Origin: Cellulomonas sp. APG4
GTDB taxonomy: Bacteria > Actinomycetota > Actinomycetes > Actinomycetales > Cellulomonadaceae
DNA length: 34,688 nt
Reading direction: 5' to 3'
NCBI RefSeq assembly: GCF_009996735.1
Contig: NZ_JAACYI010000031.1
Coordinates: 1 to 34,688, forward strand
Below, piece after piece: positions 14,536 to 23,202 of the stretch. Each line of letters begins with the position of its first letter. The stretch's first letter is position 1. The notes beneath the pieces are model-generated. The model was not told where the DNA came from. It ran no database searches and saw only the letters and a list, made by a program, of their open reading frames with translations. Made by a program: the position numbers and the translations under genes.

Positions 14536-14620
14536 GGAGGATTCGCCTAGTGGCCTATGGCGCACGCTTGGAAAGCGTGTTGGGTGCAAGCCCTCGGGGG
14601 TTCGAATCCCCCATCCTCCG
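14536..14620 (+). tRNA. tRNA-Ser (anticodon GGA)
   Basis: A cloverleaf of about 85 nt. The acceptor arms GGAGGAT and ATCCTCC pair, with discriminator G at 14620. The anticodon stem CACGC/GCGTG encloses the loop TTGGAAA, anticodon GGA at 14570-14572. A long variable arm (class II) sits at 14581-14595, and the T arm is CGGGG-TTCGAAT-CCCCC. CCA is not encoded. A strong hairpin terminator follows. The 3' half plus terminator recurs in decayed form at 16236-16325. Confidence 0.95.
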
Positions 14621-14673
14621 CCGCCCGAAGGGCCCGTGACCTGCAGAGATGTGGGTGGCGGGCCCTTCGTCGT
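14583..14673 (+). repeat. direct repeat copy A: tRNA-Ser 3' half plus terminator
   Basis: Intact copy of a 91-bp unit that contains the variable arm end, T arm and acceptor strand of the tRNA and the downstream hairpin. Copy B lies at 16236-16325 with about 90 percent identity (8 mismatches and one gap by eye). Confidence 0.8.
14627..14668 (+). terminator. terminator after tRNA-Ser
   Basis: GAAGGGCCCG (14627-14636) pairs perfectly with CGGGCCCTTC (14659-14668) across a 22-nt loop. It lies between the tRNA and the convergent VOC gene and would work for both strands. Confidence 0.75.
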
Positions 14674-14717
14674 CGGCGGCCTGACGCGCGTGGTCAACCG
14701 GCCGTCGACGACAGCGC

Positions 14718-15218
14718 CTACTGGGCGGACTGCGCGGCGGCCCACTCGCGCACGCGCCGGGTGCTCTCCTCTTCGGACAGGTCCTCGACACGGGTCATGA
14801 GGGACCAGCGCACTCCGAAGGGATCGACGACGCTCGCGAACCGGTCGCCGGAGACGAACGTCGTCGGCGCCTCGCGCACGCTCGCGCCGGCCGCCTCGGC
14901 GCGCGCCGTCAGCGCGTCCACGTCGGTGCAGTACAGGCCGAGCGAGTAGCAGGCGCCGTCGGCGGGGGGCGGGACCAGCCCGAAGTCCGGGGTGGGCTCG
15001 CCGAGCTGGAGGCGCCCGTGGCCGAGGTCGAGCTCCGCGTGCACGACGACGCCGCCCATCTCCGTCACGTCGACGACGCGCGCGCCCAAGACGTCGCGGT
15101 AGAACTCGACGGCCTCCGCGGCGCGCGGCACCGCGATGAACGGGGTGAGGCTCGTGACGCCGTGCGGGCGGCCGTCGGTGGTGTGCTGCCCGGTCACGCC
15201 GGTCGTGGTCGCGCTCAT
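14718..15218 (-). CDS. VOC-family protein, PhnB/glyoxalase-like
   Basis: A 166-residue cytoplasmic protein of the PhnB-like branch. It has SLTPFIAVPRAAEAVEFYRD with VLGARVVDVTEMGG, then HAELDLGHGRLQLGEP, SLGLYCTDVDALTARAEAAG and DRFASVVDPFGVRWSLMTRV. The D-P-F-G-x-x-W closing motif is diagnostic. Members are often of unknown function or act in antibiotic tolerance. GAGGAG precedes the ATG, and TAGCGT at 15273-15278 (minus strand) is a likely -10. Divergent from the AraC-type gene, which may control it. Both lie between the two tRNA-Ser 3'-end copies. Confidence 0.9.
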   Translation of the reverse strand: MSATTTGVTGQHTTDGRPHGVTSLTPFIAVPRAAEAVEFYRDVLGARVVDVTEMGGVVVHAELDLGHGRLQLGEPTPDFGLVPPPADGACYSLGLYCTDVDALTARAEAAGASVREAPTTFVSGDRFASVVDPFGVRWSLMTRVEDLSEEESTRRVREWAAAQSAQ

Positions 15219-15329
15219 GGTCGGCTCCTCGGTGTCGGGCGGCGCGTGCGTCGCGCCGCAGGTCGCCCTCGACGCTAGGTCCGCGTCGGCGGGGTGCGCT
15301 TGAACATCGGCGACAGCCACACTGGCGCC

Positions 15330-16202
15330 ATGCGCTCCCGGCCCGACGACGGCACCCCCGCCACCGGCGGTGCCCGTGCCACCGGCGATGCCCACGCCAC
15401 AGACGGACTCGACGGACGCGGGGTCCTCTACCCCACGCGCCTGCCACGCTTCACGCGCCTCCCCGCCCCCGCGGTGGTCGCCGACCTCGTGGCGTGGTTC
15501 TGGATCCCCGAGTGGGACCTGCCCGACGGGAGGTCCTCCCGCCAGCACCTCATCGCCTTCCCGGCGAGCAACCTCGTGGTCGAGGGCGGCACCGTGACCG
15601 TGAGCGGTCCGTCGACGCGCGCGTCGCACCGGGACCTCGCGGGCCGCGGGTGGGCGGTGGGGGCGCTGCTCCGCCCGGCGGCCGTGCCCGCGCTGCTCGC
15701 CGACCCGGGCGCGCTCGTCGACGGCGAGCGCGTGGTGGACGCCCCCGACCTCGCCGAGGCGGTCGGCACCGCGATGCGCGGCGAGGACGACCGGCACGAA
15801 CGCGCCGTCGCCGCCGTCGTCGCATGGCTCGGAGACCGCGTGCCCGAGCCTGACGCGGAAGCGCTCACCGCCAACGCACTCGCGGACGTCGTCAGCAGCG
15901 ACTCGGCCGTGCTGCGCGTCGAGGACGCTGCGGCCGCCGTCGGCGTCTCGGTGCGCACCGCGCAACGTCTCGCACGTCGGTACGTGGGTCTCTCCCCGCT
16001 CGCGATGATCCGCCGACGGCGGCTCCAGGAGGCCGCGGAGCGTGTGCGGCTCGAGCCGGGCGCGGTCCTGGCCGACGTCGCCGCGGACCTCGGCTACGCC
16101 GACCACGCGCACCTGACGCGGGACTTCCGGGACGTGCTGGGGATGACACCGACGGCATACCGGTCGCGGTCGGCGCGTCCGACGCCTGGACCGGCCGTGT
16201 GA
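15330..16202 (+). CDS. AraC-family transcriptional regulator
   Basis: A 290-residue regulator. The C-terminal AraC/XylS domain has two helix-turn-helix units: VEDAAAAVGVSVRTAQRLAR with YVGLSPLAMIRRRRLQEAA, then LADVAADLGYADHAHLTRDF ending DVLGMTPTAYR. The N-terminal part (about residues 30-150) resembles the DUF6597 sensor domain (LVAWFWIPEWDLPDG, PASNLVVEGG). The first ~30 residues are low-complexity and poorly conserved-looking, so the start is uncertain; GTG 15294 and internal starts are possible. The gene is divergent from the VOC gene and is followed at once by the second tRNA-Ser 3'-end repeat. Confidence 0.88.
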   Translation: MRSRPDDGTPATGGARATGDAHATDGLDGRGVLYPTRLPRFTRLPAPAVVADLVAWFWIPEWDLPDGRSSRQHLIAFPASNLVVEGGTVTVSGPSTRASHRDLAGRGWAVGALLRPAAVPALLADPGALVDGERVVDAPDLAEAVGTAMRGEDDRHERAVAAVVAWLGDRVPEPDAEALTANALADVVSSDSAVLRVEDAAAAVGVSVRTAQRLARRYVGLSPLAMIRRRRLQEAAERVRLEPGAVLADVAADLGYADHAHLTRDFRDVLGMTPTAYRSRSARPTPGPAV

Positions 16203-16235
16203 CATCCGGCTCGGCGGACGGGCATCCGGCCGTGA

Positions 16236-16325
16236 GGTGCAGCCCTCGCGGGCTCGAATCCTCCGTCCTCCGCCGCTAGAAGGGCCCGTGACCTGCACAG
16301 ATGTGGGTTGCGGGCCCTTCGTCGT
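16236..16325 (+). repeat. direct repeat copy B: decayed tRNA-Ser 3' half plus terminator
   Basis: This copy matches 14583-14673 but carries substitutions that break the T-arm stem (CGCGGGCTCGAATCCTCC instead of the paired form). No 5' half of a tRNA precedes it. Its hairpin (16279-16320: GAAGGGCCCG with CGGGCCCTTC) is intact and separates the convergent AraC and lipoprotein genes. It resembles the far att site of a tRNA-integrated element or a segmental duplication. Confidence 0.75.
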
Positions 16326-16338
16326 GCTGCGACCGCGG

Positions 16339-16782
16339 TCAGTCCTTGCGCGGCGCGACGGTCGCGGGAGGGTCGCACGGCAGCTCGACGCAGAGCTCGC
16401 TCTCCCCGCCGCACTCGGCCATCACGCGCGTGACCGTGTACTCGAGAGGCCTGCCGTCCAGGTCCACGGGGCCGCGGTCCACGTAGGCCATGGGGTCCCC
16501 GTCGTCGATGGTGACGTCGGCACGGCGCTCCCACTCCTCGGTGCCCTCGACACGGCGGTACACGACGAAGTCGACGGGCTCCCCCGTCGGCTGCGAGTCC
16601 CACGTGACCCGCACGCCGCCGTCGGACGTCGCTGCGGCCGCGAAGTTCCAGGCGTCGTGGACGGCGTCGCAGTAGTCCTCGAGCGTGGCGCCCTCCGCGG
16701 GCTCCGTACCGGCCGTGTCGCCGCAAGCGCTGAGCAGCGCGGCCGCGACGAGAGCGAGTGTCACGCACCGGGCAAGCCGCAT
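16339..16782 (-). CDS. FN3-like lipoprotein (147 aa)
   Basis: An exported lipoprotein. The signal has lipobox LSAC with Cys20 acylated. After a short Thr/Glu linker, residues ~33-130 look like a fibronectin type III domain: GGVRVTWDSQPTGEPVDFVV, YRRVEGTEEW and YVDRGPVDLDGRPLEYTVTR. Four later cysteines (in AECGGESELCVELPC and DYCDAV) may form disulfides. TAGCGT lies 7 nt before the ATG, so the message is probably leaderless. Divergent from the toroid-like gene. Binding partner unknown. Confidence 0.75.
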   Translation of the reverse strand: MRLARCVTLALVAAALLSACGDTAGTEPAEGATLEDYCDAVHDAWNFAAAATSDGGVRVTWDSQPTGEPVDFVVYRRVEGTEEWERRADVTIDDGDPMAYVDRGPVDLDGRPLEYTVTRVMAECGGESELCVELPCDPPATVAPRKD

Positions 16783-16890
16783 GCAGCCGACGCTAGTGGC
16801 CCCCCGACTCCGCGTACGCACGTTCCGTAGGCGCATCACCCGCCTGGCCGACGGCCCCCCGAGCCTGCCTGCGAGACGTACCGTGGAGGC

Positions 16891-18030
16891 ATGGCCGAGT
16901 GGCCGTGGGCCGGCATGGTGGCCGATCCCGGCGGCTGGGTGGCGGCATCGGCCGACCCGGGCGCCCGGTGGCTGCTGTTCACCGCCGTGCGGGACCTGCC
17001 CGACGACTCCGCCGAGGTGCGCGCCACCCGTGCTGAGATGCTCGGGCACCCGGACACCGGCGACCTCCTCGCCCGGCTGGACCCATGGGACTCCGGCGCA
17101 CCGCGCTCGGGTCACGACGACCCACGGTTCGCGCCGAACCTGCTCACGCTCCTGGCCGACCGCGGCCTGCGCGCCGGGGACGACCCCCGCGTCGACGCGG
17201 CCCTCGACGCGATGCTCGAGCACCAGGACGACGACGGCCGCTTTCAGTCCTACTGCGCCCGACGGCGCGGCGAGGCACCGGCCTGGTCCGCGCTCCTGTG
17301 CGACACGCACGCGGTGACGGAGCTGCTGCTGCGCTACGGACCCGCACACCGCCGCACCGACCCGCGGACCACGGTCGCGCTCGCCCGCATGGCGGTGGAC
17401 CTCACCACCACCGCCCAGGGGCCGGCGTGGCTGTGCCGCCCGGATCCCGTGACCGGGTTCCGCGGCCCCGGCCGGCGCGGCGACATGTGCCCGCAGGTGA
17501 CGCTCGAGGCGTTGCGCGCCTTCTCGCACCTGCCCGACGACGCCACGCCGTCGGGCCCGCTGGACGTCGCCCGCACCGTGCTGCGCGCGTGGGACGTGCG
17601 CGGCACCGAGCAGCCGCAGATGTTCGGTCACGGCAGCAGGTTCAAGACCGGCAAGTGGCCCCCCACCTGGTACAGCGCCCTCGAGATGGTCGAGGTGCTG
17701 GGCCGCTACCCGGCACTGTGGCGAGGTCCGAGGGCCCGCGCCGAGGACCGTCGCGCCCTCGCCGAGCTGGCGGCGTGCCTGGTCGCGTACACGATGGGCC
17801 CCGACGGTCGCGTGACACCGCGCTCGACCTTCCGCGGGTTCGAGGCCCACTCGTTCGGCCAGAAGCGCGAGCCCTCACCGTTCGCCACGGCGGTGACCCT
17901 GCGCGCGCTCCACCGTCTCGACGACCTCGCGCCCGACGCGGCGGCGGTCAATGTGCACGCCCTCGGCAGCTCGAAGGGCGGCTCGGGCGCGCCGCGCCCA
18001 CCGGCGACGCCCGGACGGATGCGCGCCTGA
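16891..18030 (+). CDS. hypothetical alpha/alpha-toroid-like protein (terpene cyclase/prenyltransferase fold)
   Basis: A 379-residue soluble protein. Segments such as DAALDAMLEHQDDDGRFQSY, THAVTELLLRYGPA, MCPQVTLEALRAFSHLPDD, FKTGKWPPTWYSALEMVEVL and TVALARMAVDLTTT show the helix-loop-helix repeats (QDxDGRF, W-x-S-A-L) seen in squalene-cyclase/prenyltransferase-like toroids. No DxDD catalytic motif is visible, so cyclase activity should not be assumed. The ATG has GGAGG and also a TACCGT box 6 nt upstream. Proteins of this type in actinobacteria are annotated only as hypothetical; role unknown. Confidence 0.8.
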   Translation: MAEWPWAGMVADPGGWVAASADPGARWLLFTAVRDLPDDSAEVRATRAEMLGHPDTGDLLARLDPWDSGAPRSGHDDPRFAPNLLTLLADRGLRAGDDPRVDAALDAMLEHQDDDGRFQSYCARRRGEAPAWSALLCDTHAVTELLLRYGPAHRRTDPRTTVALARMAVDLTTTAQGPAWLCRPDPVTGFRGPGRRGDMCPQVTLEALRAFSHLPDDATPSGPLDVARTVLRAWDVRGTEQPQMFGHGSRFKTGKWPPTWYSALEMVEVLGRYPALWRGPRARAEDRRALAELAACLVAYTMGPDGRVTPRSTFRGFEAHSFGQKREPSPFATAVTLRALHRLDDLAPDAAAVNVHALGSSKGGSGAPRPPATPGRMRA

Positions 18031-18111
18031 CGCCCGAGAACCGCTGCACGCCCGATGTGCCAGGGTCGACGTCACAGCGACCCATTGGGGTCCCGAAGAA
18101 GCGAGGTTGTG

Positions 18112-18501
18112 ATGGCTGACGCGCAGGCGGGCTGGTACGACGACGGGACCGGCACCAAGCGGTGGTTCGACGGCCAGAACTGGACGGACACCGTCCAGCC
18201 ACCCACGGCGCCCTCGGGTGAACTGGCCGGGCAGATCGCCAGGATCGAGGCCGAGGCGACGTCCGGCGGCCAGCCGCGGCCGGCGATGCAGGGGGCAAGC
18301 TACGTCGTTCTCCAGGTCATCCTGAAGGAGAAGCTCTGGGGCACCGGCTCCGGGAACCTGACCGAGCTGGAGCACGCCATCAACAAGCAGGCCGCCCTCG
18401 GCTACCGCCTGCACACCATCACCACGGCCTCGTCAGGTAGCAAGGGGCTCGGCGGCGGCGACCGGATCCAGGCGACGATGATCTTCGAGCGGCTCCAGTA
18501 G
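18112..18501 (+). CDS. DUF2510-DUF4177 domain protein (129 aa)
   Basis: The N-terminal DUF2510 motif, AGWYDDGTGTKRWFDGQNWT (residues 6-25), contains the conserved GWYxDPxG..RWWDG-type pattern found at the N-terminus of many actinobacterial envelope proteins. The C-terminal half (ASYVVLQVILKEKLWGTG, then LEHAINKQAALGYRLHTITT and ATMIFERLQ) matches DUF4177-like alpha/beta proteins. There is no membrane segment, unlike most DUF2510 proteins. GCGAGG precedes the ATG. Function unknown. A second DUF2510 gene begins at 34478. Confidence 0.85.
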   Translation: MADAQAGWYDDGTGTKRWFDGQNWTDTVQPPTAPSGELAGQIARIEAEATSGGQPRPAMQGASYVVLQVILKEKLWGTGSGNLTELEHAINKQAALGYRLHTITTASSGSKGLGGGDRIQATMIFERLQ

Positions 18502-18541
18502 AGACGCCACATCGAGGGCACCTTGCTGCCCCGTCGGCCGC

Positions 18542-19519
18542 CTAGGTGAGGGGCGCCAGCGAACGGCCGTGCGGGTCGACGTAGGCGCGCGGAACGCCGT
18601 CGACCATGACGACGAAACTCCGGGCCGCGTCGTCCTGCACGAGGTGGGTGGTCTGCGGGAAGACCCGGGCACCCTCGTTGCTGAGCCAGTGGCCGGGCAG
18701 CGCTGCGACCTCCTCCGCGAAGGCCGACCGGTTCGCAGGGTCCAGATACGCGAGGACGGCGCTGTGGAAGACGACGAGCGTCGCGTTGTCGGGTGCCTCG
18801 GCGGCCGTGCGCGGCAGCTCCTCGAGCAGGTCACCCGCGAGCACGTGCGGCGGATCGCGACGCGCCACGGCGAGGGCGGCCCGCAGGCGTGCACGGCGGT
18901 CGTCGTGCTCGGGCCACACCAGCATCTCGAGCCACGCGCGTGCGTCGTCGTCGGCCACGGGCACGGGCGCCAGGTCGATGCCCGCGCGCCACACGACGTG
19001 GGGCATGCGCGCCGGAGCGGACACGCCCGGGCCCAGCGCGCACGACAGCACCACGTCGGACGCGCCGTCGTCGGGGTCGAGGTTCGTGCCGTCGTCGTAG
19101 CGGTAGGAGTACCTGTCGGGCAGCAGGCACAGCCCGGCGGACGCACCTACCTCGAGCAGGGCGAGGGGCTGCGGCAGCTCCGCGAGGAAGGGGAGGAGGG
19201 CGGCGCACCGGGCGGCCTCGTTGGTCTGCGTGGCACGCGCGAGGATCGTCTGCCGCACGTCCGTCCACCGCTCGAGGAGGGTGGTGCGGAGCTCGCGGTA
19301 CGAGCCCACGGCGCCGTGCCACCGGGCCGCGGCGAAGACGAGGTTCGGCTGGCGCTTGCCGCGCGGGAGCGTCGCCAGTAGGTCGACCACGTCCGGGTCC
19401 TCGCTGAGGCCGATCGCCCACGCCTCGTAGGTGGGTGACACCCCGCGCGCTTCGCGTTCGCCGAAGGCGCGGTACGCCGCCGCGATGCCCGCGGTGCCGA
19501 GGGAGATCGCCGGATCCAT
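18542..19519 (-). CDS. DUF2332 family protein
   Basis: A 325-residue cytoplasmic protein matching the actinobacterial DUF2332 family. It has AYRAFGEREARGVSPTYEAW, LPRGKRQPNLVFAAARWHGA, TNEAARCAALLPFLAELPQP, LLEVGASAGLCLLPDRYSYR and a late VVFHSAVLAYLDP. The L-L-E-V-G-A-S-A-G-L-C-L segment looks like a methyltransferase SAM-binding motif I, so a methyltransferase-like fold is plausible, but no reaction is known for the family. The start ATG gives MDPAISLGTAGI. Convergent with the DUF4177 gene. Confidence 0.88.
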   Translation of the reverse strand: MDPAISLGTAGIAAAYRAFGEREARGVSPTYEAWAIGLSEDPDVVDLLATLPRGKRQPNLVFAAARWHGAVGSYRELRTTLLERWTDVRQTILARATQTNEAARCAALLPFLAELPQPLALLEVGASAGLCLLPDRYSYRYDDGTNLDPDDGASDVVLSCALGPGVSAPARMPHVVWRAGIDLAPVPVADDDARAWLEMLVWPEHDDRRARLRAALAVARRDPPHVLAGDLLEELPRTAAEAPDNATLVVFHSAVLAYLDPANRSAFAEEVAALPGHWLSNEGARVFPQTTHLVQDDAARSFVVMVDGVPRAYVDPHGRSLAPLT

Positions 19520-19629
19520 CGGCCCATCCTCGCCCGTCGACGCCACAGCCACGGCGGGCGCGACGTTGCGTGAGACGTGCCGAGGGGCCGTGGTCCCGCG
19601 TCGTGTCCGTCCGGGCCGCCACGGAGGCC

Positions 19630-20439
19630 TCAGGAGCCGAAGCGTTCCGCCTGACCCTCGTGGATGAAGCCCACCCACTCCCAGCCCGGCGCGACGGCGG
19701 GCCCCAGCCGCGGGTCGTCGGGCATGCGACCCGTGGTCAGCGCGTCCAGGTAGGCGCGGTCGAGCTCGATCCGGGCGCGGAGGGCGTCCGCCCCACCGAC
19801 GGACCCGTGGCCCGGGACGACGACCCGCACCTCGCCCGCCACCTCCTCGAGACGGTCGAGGCCCGCGCGGTAGTCCGCGACCGGGTCGTTGTCGCCGCGG
19901 GCGTCGTCGAGCATCGGGATGAACAGGTCGGAGAGCATGTCGCCGGCCACGAGCACCCCGGCGTCCTCGACCAGCAGCGCGGCATGGCCCGGGGAGTGCG
20001 CGGGGTGCTCGATGACGCGGACGCGCGGACCGTCCCACGGCACGTGCGTCGCGCCGTCGGGCAGGGCCTCGACGAGGCCGAAGAGGCCGAGCGGCACGTC
20101 GTCGGCGATCTCGGGCGGGAGGCCCTCGGCCTCGCGCGCCTCCCAGTCGGGCTGCGCGCGCCGCTCCCGGAGGATCTCGGCGCAGGGAGCCGTGCCGTAC
20201 CGCGGCACGTCGCCCAGCTCCGGGGCCCACAGCACGTGGTCCCAGTCCGGGTGGGTCGCGAAGCCGACGACGGCGCGCTGACCTTCCCGGGACAGGTCGT
20301 CCGCGAGGCAGCGCATCTCCTCGAGCGTGAGCCCGGGATCGACCACGAGCGCCCCCGCCGGTCCCTGAACGACGACGGCGTTGTTTTGGAGCAGCTCGCT
20401 CTGGTGGACCAGCACGCCCTGCGCCACGTGTGTCAGCAC
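19630..20439 (-). CDS. MBL-fold metallo-hydrolase
   Basis: A 269-residue metallo-beta-lactamase-fold hydrolase. It has the metal motif HPDWDH (the HxHxDH variant with Pro-Asp-Trp, ligands in ATHPDWDHVLW), the third His in IEHPAHSPGHAALLVED, the bridging Asp in LVAGDMLSD and a last His in VVVPGHGSVGG. The first His of the classic HxHxDH is kept, but the second is Asp-Trp, so metal geometry may differ. GTG start with GAGAGGAG upstream. The natural substrate is unknown; hydrolases of thioesters, lactones or phosphodiesters share this fold. Confidence 0.88.
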   Translation of the reverse strand: MLTHVAQGVLVHQSELLQNNAVVVQGPAGALVVDPGLTLEEMRCLADDLSREGQRAVVGFATHPDWDHVLWAPELGDVPRYGTAPCAEILRERRAQPDWEAREAEGLPPEIADDVPLGLFGLVEALPDGATHVPWDGPRVRVIEHPAHSPGHAALLVEDAGVLVAGDMLSDLFIPMLDDARGDNDPVADYRAGLDRLEEVAGEVRVVVPGHGSVGGADALRARIELDRAYLDALTTGRMPDDPRLGPAVAPGWEWVGFIHEGQAERFGS

Positions 20440-20590
20440 GGCTCGCTCCTCTCTTCGGCGGGCTCGCCGGCGGGGCCCGCTCGCGGACCAGCCTGGGGTG
20501 CGGAGCAGCGCCGTGTACAGGCCCGTGTCGCGTCGAGCGGGGCGGGTTCACACCCTCCACGGGGACAGGTGCCGGAGCTACGCTGATGGC

Positions 20591-20857
20591 ATGCGCCAGA
20601 GTCGGTCGCATGCCACCGCCGACGTCGACTGGATCGACGTCACGCTGGTGGAGGAAGAGCAGGAGGACGAGTTCCTCGCCCTCCTGCACGAGCTCGCCCT
20701 CGAGGCGATCGCCCTGCGCGCGAACAACCCGGGCTACGCCCGACCCGAGTCGCCTCCGCCCGCGGGGCCCACACCCGCCGCGGGGAGGACGACGCCGTCG
20801 ACGATCGCGGCGACGTGGTCGCGCGTGACGGGCTCGTTGAGGAAGACCATCCGGTAG
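20591..20857 (+). CDS. small hypothetical protein (88 aa), 3' end overlaps TetR relic
   Basis: TACGCT lies 6 nt before the ATG, which suggests a leaderless start. Residues 1-50 (MRQSRSHATADVDWIDVTLV, then EEEQEDEFLALLHELALEAI) are acidic and helical and look protein-like. From about residue 48 the frame runs antisense through the TetR relic (Pro/Thr-rich, low complexity), so the C-terminus may be an accidental extension after a deletion. I do not recognise the family. Confidence 0.45.
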   Translation: MRQSRSHATADVDWIDVTLVEEEQEDEFLALLHELALEAIALRANNPGYARPESPPPAGPTPAAGRTTPSTIAATWSRVTGSLRKTIR

Positions 20858-20957
20858 ACGAGCATCGCCGGGACGGCGAGTGCCAGCGCGTCGAGGTCGC
20901 GGCCCGGCGCGACCTCGCCCCGCGCACCAGCGCCCGGAACGTGTCGACGTGCCGGGC
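20734..20957 (-). pseudogene. TetR-family regulator, C-terminal remnant with frameshift
   Basis: In one frame (20913-20957) the minus strand reads ARHVDTFRALVRGAR. In the next frame (20734-20921) it continues GEVAPGRDLDALALAVPAML, VYRMVFLNEPVTRDHVAAIV and DGVVLPAAG, then a TAG stop. Together these are the last ~60 residues of a TetR C-terminal domain. The DNA-binding N-terminus is missing, and the ridA gene begins where it should be. It is a decayed regulator; its former target may have been a neighbour. Confidence 0.7.
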
Positions 20958-21043
20958 GCTGCCGGCGCATCCCGGCACGCGAACCGGCCACGCGATCACG
21001 GCGCGCGCCATACGCTCGACAAACACCGCCCGAGGAGACGCAC

Positions 21044-21406
21044 GTGATCACGAACGGTCCCATCGCCTACGGCGACGCCAGCTGCTCGACCTGGACCGCG
21101 GCGGGAGGCCTGATCTTCCTCGGGCACCACGGCGGCGGGTACGAGCAGGACGACGTCGCCCAGCAGGTCGCCGCCGCCGTCGACGGGCTGGCGGCCACGC
21201 TGGCACAGGCGGGCGCCGGGCTCGAGCACCTCACCAAGGTCACCCTCTACCTCCGCGACATCGCCGACTTCGAGGCAGCTCGGGACGCGCTGGCACGCGC
21301 CCTGCCTCCTGGCGTCAGGCCCGCCCGGATGACCGCCACCACCGATTTCGTCGACCCTGGTGCCCGCTGCCAGATCGACGGGATCGCGGTGCTGCCCGGG
21401 ACCTGA
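21044..21406 (+). CDS. RidA/YjgF-family protein
   Basis: A 120-residue protein of the Rid superfamily, which hydrolyses reactive enamine/imine intermediates of PLP enzymes or related metabolites. Visible marks are the strand GGLIFLGHHGGGYEQDDVAQ, AAAVDGLAATLAQAGAGLEH, LTKVTLYLRDIADFEAARDA and the C-terminal GARCQIDGIAVLPGT. The latter carries an Arg before the last strand, as in catalytic RidA, though the usual C-terminal Glu is replaced by Asp, so it may be one of the divergent Rid subfamilies. GTG start with GAGGAG 8 nt upstream and TACGCT (21011-21016) as -10. A stem-loop-prone CACCTGCG/CGCAGG segment near 21446-21467 may terminate it. Confidence 0.88.
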   Translation: MITNGPIAYGDASCSTWTAAGGLIFLGHHGGGYEQDDVAQQVAAAVDGLAATLAQAGAGLEHLTKVTLYLRDIADFEAARDALARALPPGVRPARMTATTDFVDPGARCQIDGIAVLPGT

Positions 21407-21533
21407 AGGCAGGCCGCACCAGGTCCCGGTCACACCTGCGCCCTCCCGACGCAGGGTGCCTCCGTGACGCTCCGCGCCGGCACCGGTCCGCCCCGCAGGT
21501 GTGACGCCCTGGGGCCCCGCCTAGAGTCACCGC

Positions 21534-22717
<1,184 letters not shown>

Positions 22718-22721
<4 letters not shown>

Positions 22722-23194
22722 GGCTCCACTCGACCGACGGCGTCACCTTCACCTTGCGGCCTCTTCGCTACGAGTTCCCGGAACTGGCCCCGACGGAGCC
22801 GGACGACTGGGACGCGAACTGGCTCGTGCTCCGCGGCGAGCTGCACGTTCCGGGACACGTCCCGTGGTCCTTCGAGGACCCGTCGCTCACCACCTGGGAC
22901 GCGGCCCACCTCACTCGTTGGCTGCGTCGCGTCGCGAGCGGTCAGGCGGCCCCAGGCCGGCACGCAACGCTCGAGTTCGTCGAGCCCGACCTCGCCTTCA
23001 GCCTCGCCGCGGTCGAGGCGGGTCTGGTCACCGTGCGGGTGCACCTGGCACTCGAGGCCCGGCCGCCCTGGAGCCCGGCGCCCGACGACGACGTCCTGGA
23101 CCCCTACGCGGTCGACGTCACCACGACCTGCGCCGGGCTCGCCCGGGCGGTCGAGGAGTGGGAACGAGAGGTCGCGGCCTTCCCGGTGCGCTGA
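22718..23194 (+). CDS. WapI/DUF6228-like protein (158 aa)
   Basis: A small cytoplasmic protein whose pattern resembles the WapI immunity/DUF6228 family: DDWDANWLVLRGELHVPG, PWSFEDPSLTTWDAAHLTRW, TLEFVEPDLAFSLAAVEAG and VTVRVHLALEARPPW. Family members occur as polymorphic-toxin immunity proteins and as stand-alone housekeeping genes. No WapA/Rhs toxin is near, and the gene is coupled by ATGA overlap to the Ca2+/Na+ antiporter, so an immunity role is doubtful. Family assignment is from memory of the motif order and is moderately sure. Confidence 0.75.
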
Positions 23195-23202
23195 GGAAGC
23201 GC

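Noticed and set aside
16236-16325. A second functional tRNA-Ser gene
   Set aside because: Only the 3' half is present, the T stem is broken and no 5' acceptor strand or anticodon arm exists.
14536-16325. An intact integrative element at tRNA-Ser
   Set aside because: There is no integrase, excisionase or phage gene between the repeats. Only the scar-like repeat remains, so it is reported as a relic hypothesis.
19435-20586. Long plus-strand ORF opposite the MBL and DUF2332 genes
   Set aside because: Arg/Pro-rich shadow frame. The minus strand has recognisable conserved motifs throughout.
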